Under the pieces are notes generated by a model. It was not told the DNA's origin and searched no databases. It saw only the letters and a list, made by a program, of their open reading frames with translations. The position numbers were made by a program, and so were the translations under genes. Shown in pieces: positions 8,864 through 17,898 of a DNA stretch of 46,571 bases. Numbering within the stretch: position 1 is the stretch's first letter; the number at the start of each line of letters is the position of its first letter. The DNA comes from an uncultured Bacilli bacterium (GTDB lineage: Bacteria; Bacillota_I; Bacilli_A; RF39; UBA660): assembly GCA_934183705.1 (NCBI GenBank), contig CAKPSW010000001.1:1-46571 (forward strand), given 5' to 3'.

Positions 8864-9736
8864 AATATCAATATTCATAATTTCTAGTATTCTATTTAAA
8901 TCATTAACATTCTCAAAATAAATACTAATTTTCTTTTCATCTATCTTAACATTAGTACCAAGAATTTCTCTCATTTCTCCTTCAATATGTGAATAATTAT
9001 AATCCTTTTTTCTTTTATTAATAGGAATTCTCTTTTTAATATCTTCTTTTTTACTAATTTCCTCTAGCTCGTGAACACTCATATTTTCATGAACAATTCT
9101 ATCAGCAAGTTTTATAACCTCATCATCATTATCCATTTTACTAAGTACTCTAGCATGTCCCATACTAATATCCCCATTAAGAATCATCTCTTGGACATTT
9201 CGAGGTAAATTAAGGAGTCCTAAGGTATTAGTAACATGACTTCTACTCTTACCAATTTTTTGTGCTAAATCTTCTTGCCTAATATCAAGATTATCAATAA
9301 TACCTTTATAAGCCCAAGCCAGTTCAATAGCGGTAAGATTCTCTCTTTGAATATTTTCAAGTAAAGATATTTCACGCATTTCATCATCAGTAAAATCTTT
9401 AACAATAGCAGGAATAGTACTTAATCCAGCAATCTTACTAGCTCTAAGTCTACGTTCCCCCGCTATAAGATCATATCCCCTAAGCCCCTTTTTAACAATA
9501 ATTGGTTGGAAAACACCATAATTCTTAATAGAAAGAGCAAGTTCATTTAAAGCATCTTCATTAAAAGTTTTTCTAGGCTGGTAAGGATTAGGCCTTACTT
9601 CAGATACAGGTATTTCTTTAATATCGCTCTCTTCAGCAGTCTCCATAATATTACTTTCAAAAGTATCAAAATCAAGTACTTCACTAGAAAATAATTCCTC
9701 TAATCCCTTACCTAGAGCTTTCTTTTTCTGTTCCAT
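8858..9736 (-). CDS. parB: Chromosome-partitioning protein ParB (Spo0J)
   Basis: CTP-dependent clamp that loads at parS near the origin and works with ParA. About 292 residues. The N-terminal GKGLEELF is typical of ParB and would contact ParA. The CTP-binding core includes NPYQPRKTFNE, GERRLRASK and ENIQRENL; the helix-turn-helix follows (QEDLAQKIGKSRSHVTNTLGLL); the C-terminus is a dimerisation domain. ATG at 9736 is 12 nt from AGGAGG, whereas the in-frame TTG at 9745 is only 3 nt away, so the ATG is preferred. It overlaps the end of parA by 29 nt. Confidence 0.93.
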   Translation of the reverse strand: MEQKKKALGKGLEELFSSEVLDFDTFESNIMETAEESDIKEIPVSEVRPNPYQPRKTFNEDALNELALSIKNYGVFQPIIVKKGLRGYDLIAGERRLRASKIAGLSTIPAIVKDFTDDEMREISLLENIQRENLTAIELAWAYKGIIDNLDIRQEDLAQKIGKSRSHVTNTLGLLNLPRNVQEMILNGDISMGHARVLSKMDNDDEVIKLADRIVHENMSVHELEEISKKEDIKKRIPINKRKKDYNYSHIEGEMREILGTNVKIDEKKISIYFENVNDLNRILEIMNIDIK

Positions 9737-10520
9737 TTCTATCAATAACCTCCTTTGCTAAATTTAAATAAGCAATTGTTCCCTTATTTCTAGGTTCATA
9801 TTCAAGTATTGGTTTACCATGACTAGGAGCTTCTGCAAGTCTTACTAATCTAGGAATAATAGTATCATAAACTCTCTCTTTAAAGAATCCCTTAATACTT
9901 TCAATAACCTCAACACCCAAATTAGTATTAGAAAACATAGTAAGAAGAACTCCCTCAATATCTAAGTTCGGATTAACCTTTCTTTGTGCTAACATAATAG
10001 TATTAATAAGTTGCATAATACCTTCTAATGCAAAATATTCACATTGTACTGGAATAAGTACTGAATCAGCAGCAGCCAAAGCATTAGTAGTCAGAATACC
10101 AAGACTAGGAGGACAATCAATAAAAATAAAATCATATTCATCCTTAACTTTACTAAGCTCATCCTTAAGTCTAGTAACCCTATTAAACTTTGTACCAGTC
10201 TCTTTTGCTTTTCTTTCAAGTTCAATAAGTTCCATATCCACACCTGCTAGATTTAGATAAGCAGGAAGTAAATATAAATTCTTACTTTTAGTTTTAATAA
10301 TTGAACTATTAATATCACTCTTCATAGTAAGAACTTCATAAATACTACTAGAAATATCTCCTTTATCAACACCAACGCCTGTAGTGGCATTTCCCTGCGG
10401 ATCTAAATCAACGAGTAAAACTTTTTTATTCAAAACCCCTAAAGAGGCAGATAAATTTATACTAGTAGTGGTTTTACCAACACCACCCTTTTGGTTTACA
10501 ATTGCAATAACTTTTCCCAT
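9708..10520 (-). CDS. parA: Chromosome-partitioning ATPase ParA (Soj)
   Basis: Deviant Walker ATPase that partners ParB in origin segregation and in Bacillus also regulates DnaA. 270 residues. The P-loop QKGGVGKTTTS (10-20) includes the signature lysine; Walker A-prime is VLLVDLDPQGNATTG and Walker B is FIFIDCPPSLG. The ATG has AAGGTGA upstream. It forms the parA-parB operon and follows tandem-hairpin copy B. Proximity to the putative origin suits the Soj role. Confidence 0.95.
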   Translation of the reverse strand: MGKVIAIVNQKGGVGKTTTSINLSASLGVLNKKVLLVDLDPQGNATTGVGVDKGDISSSIYEVLTMKSDINSSIIKTKSKNLYLLPAYLNLAGVDMELIELERKAKETGTKFNRVTRLKDELSKVKDEYDFIFIDCPPSLGILTTNALAAADSVLIPVQCEYFALEGIMQLINTIMLAQRKVNPNLDIEGVLLTMFSNTNLGVEVIESIKGFFKERVYDTIIPRLVRLAEAPSHGKPILEYEPRNKGTIAYLNLAKEVIDRNGTEKESSR

Positions 10521-10600
10521 AATGTCACCTTATTTTCCTCAATTACAATTGTATCAAAAAAAGTCAAAAAAAGAAAGTAGTTTTTAAATATTTTTTTAGA

Positions 10601-10679
10601 GTTCGCACTATGTTGCTCACTCATTTTTAAAGCCTAAGGTCTTTAAAAAATAATTCAAAGCCACAAAGTCTTTGAATTA
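10601..10679. other. Tandem-hairpin element, copy B (GCC/GTC family) with conserved box
   Basis: Between the Nudix gene and parA. Hairpin 1 (10625-10649) has stem TTTTTAAAG/CTTTAAAAA and core GCC-TAAG-GTC. Hairpin 2 (10651-10679) has stem TAATTCAAAG/CTTTGAATTA and core GCC-ACAAA-GTC. The same C-T mismatch occurs in both. The box TTCGCACTATGTTGCTCAC is at 10602-10620. On the minus strand the element starts 5 nt after the Nudix stop codon. Confidence 0.72.
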
Positions 10680-10683
10680 ATAG

Positions 10684-11097
10684 TTATTTTTTATATATAA
10701 GTTTTTTTTCCTTACAATAAGGAATAATTTCATTTTTTAGGGTATTAGATAAGATACCAATGTCATCATCTACTCCAAACCACATAAAGCTTTCAATTTC
10801 TGGACTAGTAGAAAGTTCCCCAGTTAGTGTTCCCTCGTAAATAAATATATTCATATGAATTTTAAGATTAGGATCACTAGTAGCAATTTCATCAAAATCC
10901 ATTAAAAACTTTATATTTTTTGGATTAAAAAAAGCCCTATTTCCTAATTCTTCATGACATTCTCTGATAGCGGCCTCATAAATAGATTCTCCTTCTTCTA
11001 CAGAACCACCAACCATTTGAAAAGTATGTCTTTTTCTTGGCTTGTCAATAAGTAGTTTTCCATCATCAAAAAACAAAGTACCAACAACTTGTTTCAT
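10684..11097 (-). CDS. Nudix hydrolase
   Basis: Hydrolyses a nucleoside diphosphate linked to another moiety. 137 residues with a perfect Nudix box: Gly31, Glu37, Arg45-Glu46, Glu49-Glu50 and Gly52 in the pattern Gx5Ex7REUxEExG. The substrate (an oxidised nucleotide, ADP-ribose, a capped RNA or other) cannot be assigned. GGAGG precedes the ATG and a separate promoter faces away from rpmH. It is the minus-strand gene nearest the putative origin. Confidence 0.93.
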   Translation of the reverse strand: MKQVVGTLFFDDGKLLIDKPRKRHTFQMVGGSVEEGESIYEAAIRECHEELGNRAFFNPKNIKFLMDFDEIATSDPNLKIHMNIFIYEGTLTGELSTSPEIESFMWFGVDDDIGILSNTLKNEIIPYCKEKKLIYKK

Positions 11098-11119
11098 AAT
11101 TTTCCTCCTAACACAATTT

Positions 11120-11148
11120 AGTATAACACATATTCACAGAAGTAGCAA
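11120..11148 (-). promoter_or_regulatory. Promoter for the Nudix gene
   Basis: On the minus strand TTGCTA, 17 nt and TATACT. It overlaps the first DnaA-box-like 9-mer at 11130-11138. Confidence 0.6.
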
Positions 11149-11278
11149 ATTAATATATTCACATCATTATTAACACTCAATTATTAAGAAAAACTCCAAT
11201 TTTGTTATCTAACTTTATACCAGTGTTCACAAGTCATTTAATCGTAGTCGTAGTACCAATAACTTTGACACTTTTTTA

Positions 11279-11300
11279 GAACAAATAACATCATTTGTTC
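11279..11300. repeat. Inverted repeat in the putative origin region
   Basis: GAACAAAT and ATTTGTTC pair perfectly across 6 nt. No T run follows. It may be an operator or a structured origin element. Confidence 0.45.
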
Positions 11301-11342
11301 GATATGCATTAGTCTATGAAAGATAGTGATAAATGCTTTGAT

Positions 11343-11377
11343 ATTATTGTTACATGATTATATGATTTTACAATAAT
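11343..11377. repeat. Second inverted repeat in the putative origin region
   Basis: ATTATTGT and ACAATAAT are perfect complements separated by 19 nt. In DNA this AT-rich, an 8-bp match may be chance. Confidence 0.3.
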
Positions 11378-11603
11378 GTTTCCACTAATACTAATATCAA
11401 AAGTATCGTAAGTATTACTAAAGAGTTTTTAATCTTTTTTCAAAGCAAGAAGTATCAATCAAAATTATTAAAAAATATTGCAAAATAATCAAATAAAGAA
11501 AAAACAGAGTCAAAAGTAAAAAAGTTTTATAAAACTTATACATATAATCAAGAATAATATTCTATCATTATATAACATATTAACATAAAAAACTCAAAAG
11601 TTC

Positions 11604-11632
11604 TTGACATAATTAAAATTAAAATATATAAT
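11604..11632 (+). promoter_or_regulatory. Consensus sigma-A promoter for rpmH
   Basis: TTGACA, exactly 17 nt, TATAAT: a perfect match to the vegetative consensus, about 34 nt before the rpmH start. A strong constitutive promoter is expected. Confidence 0.9.
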
Positions 11633-11665
11633 AAAGTAGCATTTGACTTGGAGGTGTATTATATA

Positions 11666-11788
11666 ATGAAAAGAACTTATCAACCAAATAATAGAAAAAA
11701 AGCAAAAAAACATGGTTTCTTTGCTAGAGTTAAAGGTAATGTTTTAAAGAAAAGAAGAGCTAAAAAAAGAAAAAAATTATGTGCATAA
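11666..11788 (+). CDS. rpmH: 50S ribosomal protein bL34
   Basis: 40 residues, very basic. It begins [18 protein letters not shown], the bL34 signature, and ends [13 protein letters not shown]. The usual length is 44-46; about four residues are missing in the central ARVKGNVL region, where most homologues read ARMxTKNGRxVL. GGAGGTG lies upstream of the ATG. It is the first gene of the rpmH-rnpA-yidC-jag cluster driven by the consensus promoter at 11604-11632. Confidence 0.96.
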   Translation: MKRTYQPNNRKKAKKHGFFARVKGNVLKKRRAKKRKKLCA

Positions 11789-11818
11789 TTTTGTTTTCTT
11801 TTTTTCTTTTTATCTAAT

Positions 11819-12145
11819 ATGAAAAAAATAGATATAATAAAATCATCTCGTGAATACACAGAGATAATAAATTTAGGTAATTCTAAAAAAAGTAAATACT
11901 TCAGCATCTATTATCGAAAGAATAACAAAGATAATAGATATGGTATCACAGTACCAAAGAAAACAGATACTGCTGTTGGAAGAAATAAAATAAAAAGAAG
12001 GGCAAAAAACATTATCGATAACAATAAAAACACTATACAAAACGGTTATGACTATGTTATAATTGTTAGGAAAGGCATATTAGAATTAACGTATAAAGAT
12101 ATGGAAAAAGAATTGTTAAAACTAATAAAAAGTATAGGTGATTAA
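11819..12145 (+). CDS. rnpA: Ribonuclease P protein component
   Basis: Protein cofactor of RNase P, which matures tRNA 5' ends. 108 residues. The RNR signature GRNKIKRRAKN (about 58-68) and a central beta region (KYFSIYYRKN...YGITVPKK) match the family. It starts 30 nt after rpmH and its stop overlaps the region just before the TTG start of yidC, so the genes are co-transcribed. Confidence 0.93.
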   Translation: MKKIDIIKSSREYTEIINLGNSKKSKYFSIYYRKNNKDNRYGITVPKKTDTAVGRNKIKRRAKNIIDNNKNTIQNGYDYVIIVRKGILELTYKDMEKELLKLIKSIGD

Positions 12146-12146
12146 T

Positions 12147-13091
12147 TTGAAAAAGAAAAATGCAAAAGTACTACTGTTAATAATAAGTTTAATAATGCTT
12201 ACTGGTTGTACTAAAACATTAACAGACGAAAATAAAAAAGCAGTAAAACTCGAAGATACTGGAAAAACTTTAACAGAAAATGTTTTATGTAGACCAACCG
12301 AAGAAAAAGTAATAGAATTATATAAGGAAAATGGAGTAGATACAGACAAACTATCAGATTGTGAAAACTTCAAACCATTTGATAATTATGAAGGATTATG
12401 GACAACCATATTTGTAAAGCCACTTGCATGGCTATTAATAAAAATTGGTGTGTTGTTAACTAACATAAATCTAAGTAAAGGATTAGCAAATGGATTAGCT
12501 ATAATATTATCAGGTTTAGCTATAAGACTTATATTAGCACCATTTACTAAAAAAACCGCTATGCAATCAGAAAAATTAAAAGAGGTTCAACCACAGTTAA
12601 CAAAACTAGAAGCTAAGTATAAAAATAAAACCAGTGAAGAAGATCAAAAAAGAAAAGCCGAAGAAATGATGATGATTTATCAAAAGAACAAAATAAATCC
12701 ATTTTCAAGCTGCTTACTATCATTTATTCAAATACCACTATTATTTGCCTACTTAGAAGCTATAAATAGAACTCCAGTAATATTTGAAAATAAATTTCTA
12801 AGCTTAGACATGGGAACTACTATATCACATGGATTATTTTCTAGTAATTGGTATGTATATTTAATATTCTTACTATTAATATTAGGAACATCATATCTAT
12901 CATTTAGAAAAACATTAAAAGATCAAACAGCTATGCAAGGACAAATGAAAGGTACAATTTACATTATGTTAGCTATGATAGTCATAGCGGCATTCAGTTT
13001 ACCAGTAGCATTAGGATTATATTGGATAACTTCATCAATGTTTACTGTAGTTCAAAATAAACTAGTTGAAGGAAAGAAGGCTAAGAAGTAA
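12147..13091 (+). CDS. yidC: Membrane protein insertase YidC/Oxa1, lipoprotein form
   Basis: Inserts and folds membrane proteins with or without Sec. About 314 residues. A lipoprotein signal peptide is visible: MKKKNAKVLLLIISLIMLTGC, with lipobox LTGC cleaved before Cys21. Then come a hydrophobic hairpin, a cytoplasmic coiled segment (EKLKEVQPQLTKLEAKYKNK, about 140-160) and at least four further membrane segments with the conserved Arg in LAIRLILAPF. TTG at 12147 is preferred over GTG at 12138 because AGGTGA then lies 5 nt upstream and the signal peptide starts correctly. Confidence 0.94.
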   Translation: MKKKNAKVLLLIISLIMLTGCTKTLTDENKKAVKLEDTGKTLTENVLCRPTEEKVIELYKENGVDTDKLSDCENFKPFDNYEGLWTTIFVKPLAWLLIKIGVLLTNINLSKGLANGLAIILSGLAIRLILAPFTKKTAMQSEKLKEVQPQLTKLEAKYKNKTSEEDQKRKAEEMMMIYQKNKINPFSSCLLSFIQIPLLFAYLEAINRTPVIFENKFLSLDMGTTISHGLFSSNWYVYLIFLLLILGTSYLSFRKTLKDQTAMQGQMKGTIYIMLAMIVIAAFSLPVALGLYWITSSMFTVVQNKLVEGKKAKK

Positions 13092-13699
13092 TGAAGACAT
13101 ATACGTTTGAAGGAAAAACAAAAGAAGCTACTGTAGAGTTAGCTCTAGAAGAATTAAAAATAAGTGAAGAAGACCTAATAATAAATAACATCACAGAAAA
13201 ATCAGGTTTATTAAAAAAATCAGTCGAAATAGAAGTATTAAATATAAACGAAATAATAACATTCATTAAAGAAACAATAAGCAAAATAACAAAATTAATG
13301 AATGCTGAATCCAACTTAGAAGTAAGAAGAAGAGATAATAGTATTTCAGTAACAATTTTCTCGGATAATAATTCAATTTTAATTGGAAAGAATGGAAAAA
13401 ATGTAGCAGCATTGCAATTAATTATAAGACAAATGGTAAATTCAAAATTAAAAGAACATTTATCAATAGTTATCGATGTAGGAAACTATAAAGAAAAAAG
13501 AGTCAAAAGTATTGAAATACTAGCCAAAAGATTAGCAAGAGAAGCACATAAAACTAAAACAGAAGTAACTATGGATAGTATGAATTCTTATGAAAGAAGA
13601 ATTGTTCATTCTGTTTTAGCGGATGATAAATTTGTATATACAGAATCAATTGGTGAAGAACCAAATAGAAAAGTAGTAATAAAATTAAAGGAAGAGTAA
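13091..13699 (+). CDS. jag: RNA-binding protein Jag/KhpB
   Basis: 202 residues in the usual order: an N-terminal Jag domain (1-50, KTYTFEGKTKEATVELALEE), a KH domain with ILIGKNGKNVAAL (about 97-109), and a C-terminal R3H domain (MNSYERRIVHSVLADDKFVYTES). KhpB forms an RNA chaperone with KhpA and influences cell division and elongation. Its ATG overlaps the last base of the yidC stop codon, so it is probably translated by coupling, the standard yidC-jag arrangement. Confidence 0.93.
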   Translation: MKTYTFEGKTKEATVELALEELKISEEDLIINNITEKSGLLKKSVEIEVLNINEIITFIKETISKITKLMNAESNLEVRRRDNSISVTIFSDNNSILIGKNGKNVAALQLIIRQMVNSKLKEHLSIVIDVGNYKEKRVKSIEILAKRLAREAHKTKTEVTMDSMNSYERRIVHSVLADDKFVYTESIGEEPNRKVVIKLKEE

Positions 13700-13723
13700 T
13701 CTTCTTTTAATTTTTCTTACTAT

Positions 13724-13752
13724 TTGCATATAATAAAGGTATATGTTATAAT
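13724..13752 (+). promoter_or_regulatory. Promoter for the MscS-type channel gene
   Basis: TTGCAT, 17 nt, TATAAT, ending about 31 nt before the start codon. Confidence 0.65.
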
Positions 13753-13783
13753 TGTTCTTCCCTAAATGAAAGGAGCTGGATAA

Positions 13784-14641
13784 ATGAATTATATAAATGA
13801 ACTAAAAGAAGTTTTAAAGTTAGATAATATTTATGTCCAATTAACACTTAAAACAATTCTATGTATACTACTAATATATATTATTGAAACAATAGGCATA
13901 AAGTTATTGAAGAAAACCAAAGACGATAAAAAAGAATATACCTATACTCAAAAATTCAAGTTAATAATCAAAATAATAATGTATAGTACAATAATCATCA
14001 TCTGGAGTAGATTTATTAAAGATGCCTTAACCTTTATAAGTGTCATATCAGCAGCTTTTACAATAGCCCTAAGAGATTTAATATTTAATTTCTTCTGCGG
14101 TTTATATATTAAAATAAATAAACCATTTGAAGTTGAAGATCGTATTGAAATAGATGAATATAAAGGTGATGTAGTAAACATAAAATCAATGAATTTCGAA
14201 ATATTAGAAGTAGATAATAATACATTGTCAGGTCAAAGTACAGGAGTAATAATACACGTACCAAACGGGGTAATATTCCATTATCCATTAAAAAACTATA
14301 ATAAAGCCTTTAAATATATTTGGGATGAAATAACCATAAATGTCCCCTTAGATTGTGATCTAGCAAAAGCAAAAAGTACTATCTATAAAATAGTTAATTC
14401 CAATGAGATATTAAAAAAAGTACCAGCCAAGTTAAAAAAACAGATTAATAATGTAACTAATAATTATCGTATATATTATAATCATTATGAGCCAATAATA
14501 TATACCAAAGTAGAAGATGACCATATATCATTACAATTAAGATATTTAGTTCATCCAAAAAAAGCCAGATTCGTTGAATCAACTATATGGAACAATATAT
14601 TAACAGCATATAAAAATAATGAAATAGAGTTATATAAATAA
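13784..14641 (+). CDS. MscS-family mechanosensitive ion channel
   Basis: Membrane-tension-gated channel that releases osmolytes on hypo-osmotic shock. 285 residues: two or three N-terminal membrane helices (about 20-36, 63-80, 84-108), the pore-lining helix and beta-domain entry (IALRDLIFNFFCGLYIKINKPFEVEDRIEI, around 100-128), then a soluble alpha/beta domain. GGAG precedes the ATG. Its own promoter separates it from jag, and its position between jag and mnmE is unusual. Confidence 0.88.
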   Translation: MNYINELKEVLKLDNIYVQLTLKTILCILLIYIIETIGIKLLKKTKDDKKEYTYTQKFKLIIKIIMYSTIIIIWSRFIKDALTFISVISAAFTIALRDLIFNFFCGLYIKINKPFEVEDRIEIDEYKGDVVNIKSMNFEILEVDNNTLSGQSTGVIIHVPNGVIFHYPLKNYNKAFKYIWDEITINVPLDCDLAKAKSTIYKIVNSNEILKKVPAKLKKQINNVTNNYRIYYNHYEPIIYTKVEDDHISLQLRYLVHPKKARFVESTIWNNILTAYKNNEIELYK

Positions 14642-14702
14642 TAATTCTTTTCTTTTTTCTATAATTGTGCTAAAATACTAAGGAGGAAAGAAGGAATATA
14701 CT

Positions 14703-16049
14703 ATGAATGATACCATAGCAGCTATATCAACCACTACAGGTATAGGAGCCATATCAATAATAAGATTAAGTGGCCCAGAATCTTTAAAAATAGCTAGTAA
14801 AATATTTACAAAAGATTTAACTAAAGTAGAAACACATACCATTCATTATGGCTATATAAAAAATAATAATGATAAAATAGATGAAGTTTTAGTAAGTGTA
14901 ATGAAGGCTCCAAAAACATTTACTAAAGAAGATATTGTAGAAATAAATTGCCACGGAGGAATAGCTACAACTAATAAAGTATTAGAAATACTTTTAAATA
15001 ACGGAGCAAGATTAGCAGAACCTGGAGAATTTACTAAAAGAGCTTTTTTAAATGGTAGAATAGACCTATTAGAAGCAGAAGCCACTATGGATTTAATATC
15101 ATCAAAATCAGAAAAAGCAAGAAAAATATCATTAAATACACTAACCGGAGAAACTTCTAACTTAATAAAAGATCTTCGTAGTGATATAGTAGGTATCATA
15201 AGTAATATTGAAGTAAACATAGATTATCCTGAGTATGAAGATATAGAAGTTTTGACAAATGAAAAAATATTACCAGAAATACAAAAATTTAGAGAAAAAT
15301 TAGAACAAATAATAAAAAAGTCCGAAGACAGTAAAGTAATCAAAGAAGGCATAAAAGTAGGTATCATAGGCAAACCAAATGTCGGGAAAAGTAGTCTCTT
15401 AAATTCATTATTAGAAGAAGAAAAAGCAATAGTTACAAACGTTCCCGGCACCACAAGAGACACAGTAGAAGGAACTATAATCTTAGATAATGTAATATTA
15501 AATATTATAGATACAGCAGGTATTAGAGAGTCTAATGACATCGTAGAAAAAATAGGTATAGAAAAAAGCTTAGCAATAATAAATGAAGCAGACTTAGTAA
15601 TATTTATTTTAAACAACAATGAAGAAATAACAACAGAAGAGAAAGAATTATTAGAAAAATTAAAAGATAAAAAGAAAATAATAGTAATAAATAAAATAGA
15701 TCTAGAAAACAAATTAGATAAAAGCGTTTTAGATAATTATATAGAAATATCAGTAAAAGAAAATATCGGTATAGAAAAAATAAAAAATGAAATAAAAAGA
15801 TTATTCAATCTAGGAGAATTAGAATCAAGTGACTTAACATATATGTCAAATGCTAGAAGTATCAGTCTTCTAGGAAAATCTTTAAATAATATAAATGATG
15901 CAATAAGTGAAATAAATAATAATAGCCCAATAGATATTGTAGAATTTCATCTTAAGGATGCGTGGAATAACTTAGGAGAAATAATAGGAGAAACATATAC
16001 TGATGAGTTACTAGATGAACTCTTTAGTCGTTTCTGTTTAGGAAAGTAG
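14703..16049 (+). CDS. mnmE: tRNA modification GTPase MnmE
   Basis: With MnmG, adds the (carboxymethyl)aminomethyl group to the wobble uridine of tRNAs. 448 residues: a tetrahydrofolate-binding N-domain (GIGAISIIRLSGPES), a helical domain, and a G-domain with P-loop GKPNVGKSS (about 222-230), the K-loop and switch I region VPGTTRDTVEG, DTAG and NKID. It ends with the invariant CLGK, whose Cys is catalytically important. GGAGG lies upstream. It lies 10 nt before mnmG. Confidence 0.97.
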   Translation: MNDTIAAISTTTGIGAISIIRLSGPESLKIASKIFTKDLTKVETHTIHYGYIKNNNDKIDEVLVSVMKAPKTFTKEDIVEINCHGGIATTNKVLEILLNNGARLAEPGEFTKRAFLNGRIDLLEAEATMDLISSKSEKARKISLNTLTGETSNLIKDLRSDIVGIISNIEVNIDYPEYEDIEVLTNEKILPEIQKFREKLEQIIKKSEDSKVIKEGIKVGIIGKPNVGKSSLLNSLLEEEKAIVTNVPGTTRDTVEGTIILDNVILNIIDTAGIRESNDIVEKIGIEKSLAIINEADLVIFILNNNEEITTEEKELLEKLKDKKKIIVINKIDLENKLDKSVLDNYIEISVKENIGIEKIKNEIKRLFNLGELESSDLTYMSNARSISLLGKSLNNINDAISEINNNSPIDIVEFHLKDAWNNLGEIIGETYTDELLDELFSRFCLGK

Positions 16050-16059
16050 GTGAAAGTAT

Positions 16060-17898
16060 ATGAATTATGAAATAATAGTAGTAGGGGGAGGTCATGCTGG
16101 TTGTGAAGCAGCCGTAGCAGCAGCAAGAAAAGGGCATAAAACTCTATTAGTAACAGGAAATATAAATAACATAGCAACAATGCCATGTAATCCATCTATA
16201 GGAGGTTCCGCTAAAGGAATAATAGTAAGGGAAATAGATGCTTTAGGTGGAGTAATGGGTGAAGTAGCAGATAAAACATTAATTCAAATGAAAATGTTAA
16301 ATTATGCTAAAGGACCAGCAGTAAAATCACTTCGTGCTCAAGCAGATAAAATAACATATCCAAAAGAAATGTTAAAACTATTAAGAGGTGAAAAAAATTT
16401 AACTATAAAAGAAGGAATGGTTGAAGACTTAATAGTAAAAGATAATACCGTATATGGAGTAGTATTAGCAAAAGGAGAAAATATAACATCAAACGTAGTT
16501 ATATTAACCACAGGAACTTATTTAAAATCAGATATTTTAATAGGAAACACTAGAACAAGAAGCGGTCCACACAATGAAAAACCATCAATGCATTTATCAG
16601 ATAACTTAAAAAAGTATGGGTTTAAGATATTAAGATTAAAAACTGGAACTCCACCACGAATAGAAAGAAGTACCATAGACTTTACAAAGACCAAAAGAGA
16701 AGATGGAGATAAAAAATACTATACATTTTCTCATACTAATAAACCAGTCTATGATATAAACACGCAGCAGCCATGCTACTTAATATATACAACAGAAGAA
16801 ACAAAAAAGATAATATATGATAATTTAAACAAATCAAGCATGTATGGAGGACTAGATGATATAACAGGTGTTGGCCCTAGATATTGCCCATCTATAGAAG
16901 ATAAAATGGTAAGGTTCAGTGATAAAGATAAACATCAATTATTCTTAGAACCAGAAAGTCTATATTATGATGATATATATCTTCAAGGTTTCTCTACAAG
17001 TATGCCAAAAGAAATACAAGAAAAAATGGTTCACTCTCTACCAGGATTAGAAAATGCTAAAATATTAAGATATGCCTATGCTATAGAATATGATGCCATC
17101 TATCCAACACAAGTAAAACCAAATCTAGAAACAAAAGTATTAAAAGGCTTATTTACCGCCGGCCAAATAAATGGAACCAGTGGTTACGAAGAAGCAGCCT
17201 GCCAAGGGTTAATAGCGGGAATAAATGCCTCATTAAAATTAGAAAATAAAGACCCATTAATTCTAAAAAGAAATGAAGCATATATAGGAGTATTAATCGA
17301 CGACCTAGTAACAAAAGGAACAAGAGAACCATATCGTATGTTAACATCACGAGCAGAATATAGATTACTACTAAGACATGATAATAGTGATTTAAGGTTA
17401 AGAGAATATGGCCACAAAGTAGGACTAATAAATGGTGAAAAGTATGATAAATTTATAAACAAAAAGAATAATATTGAAGAGTTAAAAAACATACTAAAAG
17501 AAACAAAGATAAAAGTAGACAACGAAAAAAGAAGAGTAACAACAACAGTCTATGATTATTTAAAAAATCCCACATCAAACCTAAAAGCAATAATAGAAAC
17601 ATATAATCTAGATTTAAATTATGATGACGATGTTATAGAAGAAGTAGAAATACAAATAAAATATTCTGGATACATAAAGAAAGTAGAACGCGAAGCAGAA
17701 AAAATGCTAAAAAGTAGCGAAAAACAAATACCTGAAGATATAGATTATGATAAAGTTCCAAATTTAGCTAGTGAAGCAAGAGATAAATTAAAAGAAATAA
17801 GGCCACTAAATATAGCCCAAGCAATAAGAATAAGTGGTGTAAATCCATCTGACATATCTATATTATTAATATATTTAAGGAAACAATATAATGAATAA
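16060..17898 (+). CDS. mnmG: tRNA uridine-5-carboxymethylaminomethyl(34) synthesis protein MnmG
   Basis: FAD-dependent partner of MnmE. 612 residues, close to the usual 620-630. The FAD-binding GGGHAGCEAA (8-17) opens the protein; ATMPCNPSIGGSAKG and QINGTSGYEEAACQGL are MnmG signatures, and the C-terminal helical domain ends in the expected place. It overlaps rsmG by 8 nt, giving the mnmE-mnmG-rsmG operon. Confidence 0.97.
   Translation: MNYEIIVVGGGHAGCEAAVAAARKGHKTLLVTGNINNIATMPCNPSIGGSAKGIIVREIDALGGVMGEVADKTLIQMKMLNYAKGPAVKSLRAQADKITYPKEMLKLLRGEKNLTIKEGMVEDLIVKDNTVYGVVLAKGENITSNVVILTTGTYLKSDILIGNTRTRSGPHNEKPSMHLSDNLKKYGFKILRLKTGTPPRIERSTIDFTKTKREDGDKKYYTFSHTNKPVYDINTQQPCYLIYTTEETKKIIYDNLNKSSMYGGLDDITGVGPRYCPSIEDKMVRFSDKDKHQLFLEPESLYYDDIYLQGFSTSMPKEIQEKMVHSLPGLENAKILRYAYAIEYDAIYPTQVKPNLETKVLKGLFTAGQINGTSGYEEAACQGLIAGINASLKLENKDPLILKRNEAYIGVLIDDLVTKGTREPYRMLTSRAEYRLLLRHDNSDLRLREYGHKVGLINGEKYDKFINKKNNIEELKNILKETKIKVDNEKRRVTTTVYDYLKNPTSNLKAIIETYNLDLNYDDDVIEEVEIQIKYSGYIKKVEREAEKMLKSSEKQIPEDIDYDKVPNLASEARDKLKEIRPLNIAQAIRISGVNPSDISILLIYLRKQYNE

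Larger units (their letters stand above)
11098..11665. other. Divergent AT-rich intergenic region, candidate replication origin
   Basis: The longest gene-free stretch in the window, 568 bp. All genes to the left point left and nearly all to the right point right, as expected around oriC. The flanking genes (parAB, rnpA, rpmH, yidC, mnmE/G, rsmG, noc) are origin-proximal in many Bacillota. The 9-mer ATATTCACA occurs twice (11130-11138 and 11155-11163) and GTGTTCACA once (11223-11231); the first two miss the relaxed DnaA box TTATnCACA at one position. Two inverted repeats and very AT-rich runs follow. No RNA gene was recognised. dnaA is absent, so this remains inference. Confidence 0.45.

Noticed and set aside
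11098..11665. A structured RNA gene (SRP RNA, tmRNA or similar) in the long intergenic region
   Set aside because: No tRNA-like ends, GC-rich helices or recognisable conserved blocks were found; only AT-rich inverted repeats.
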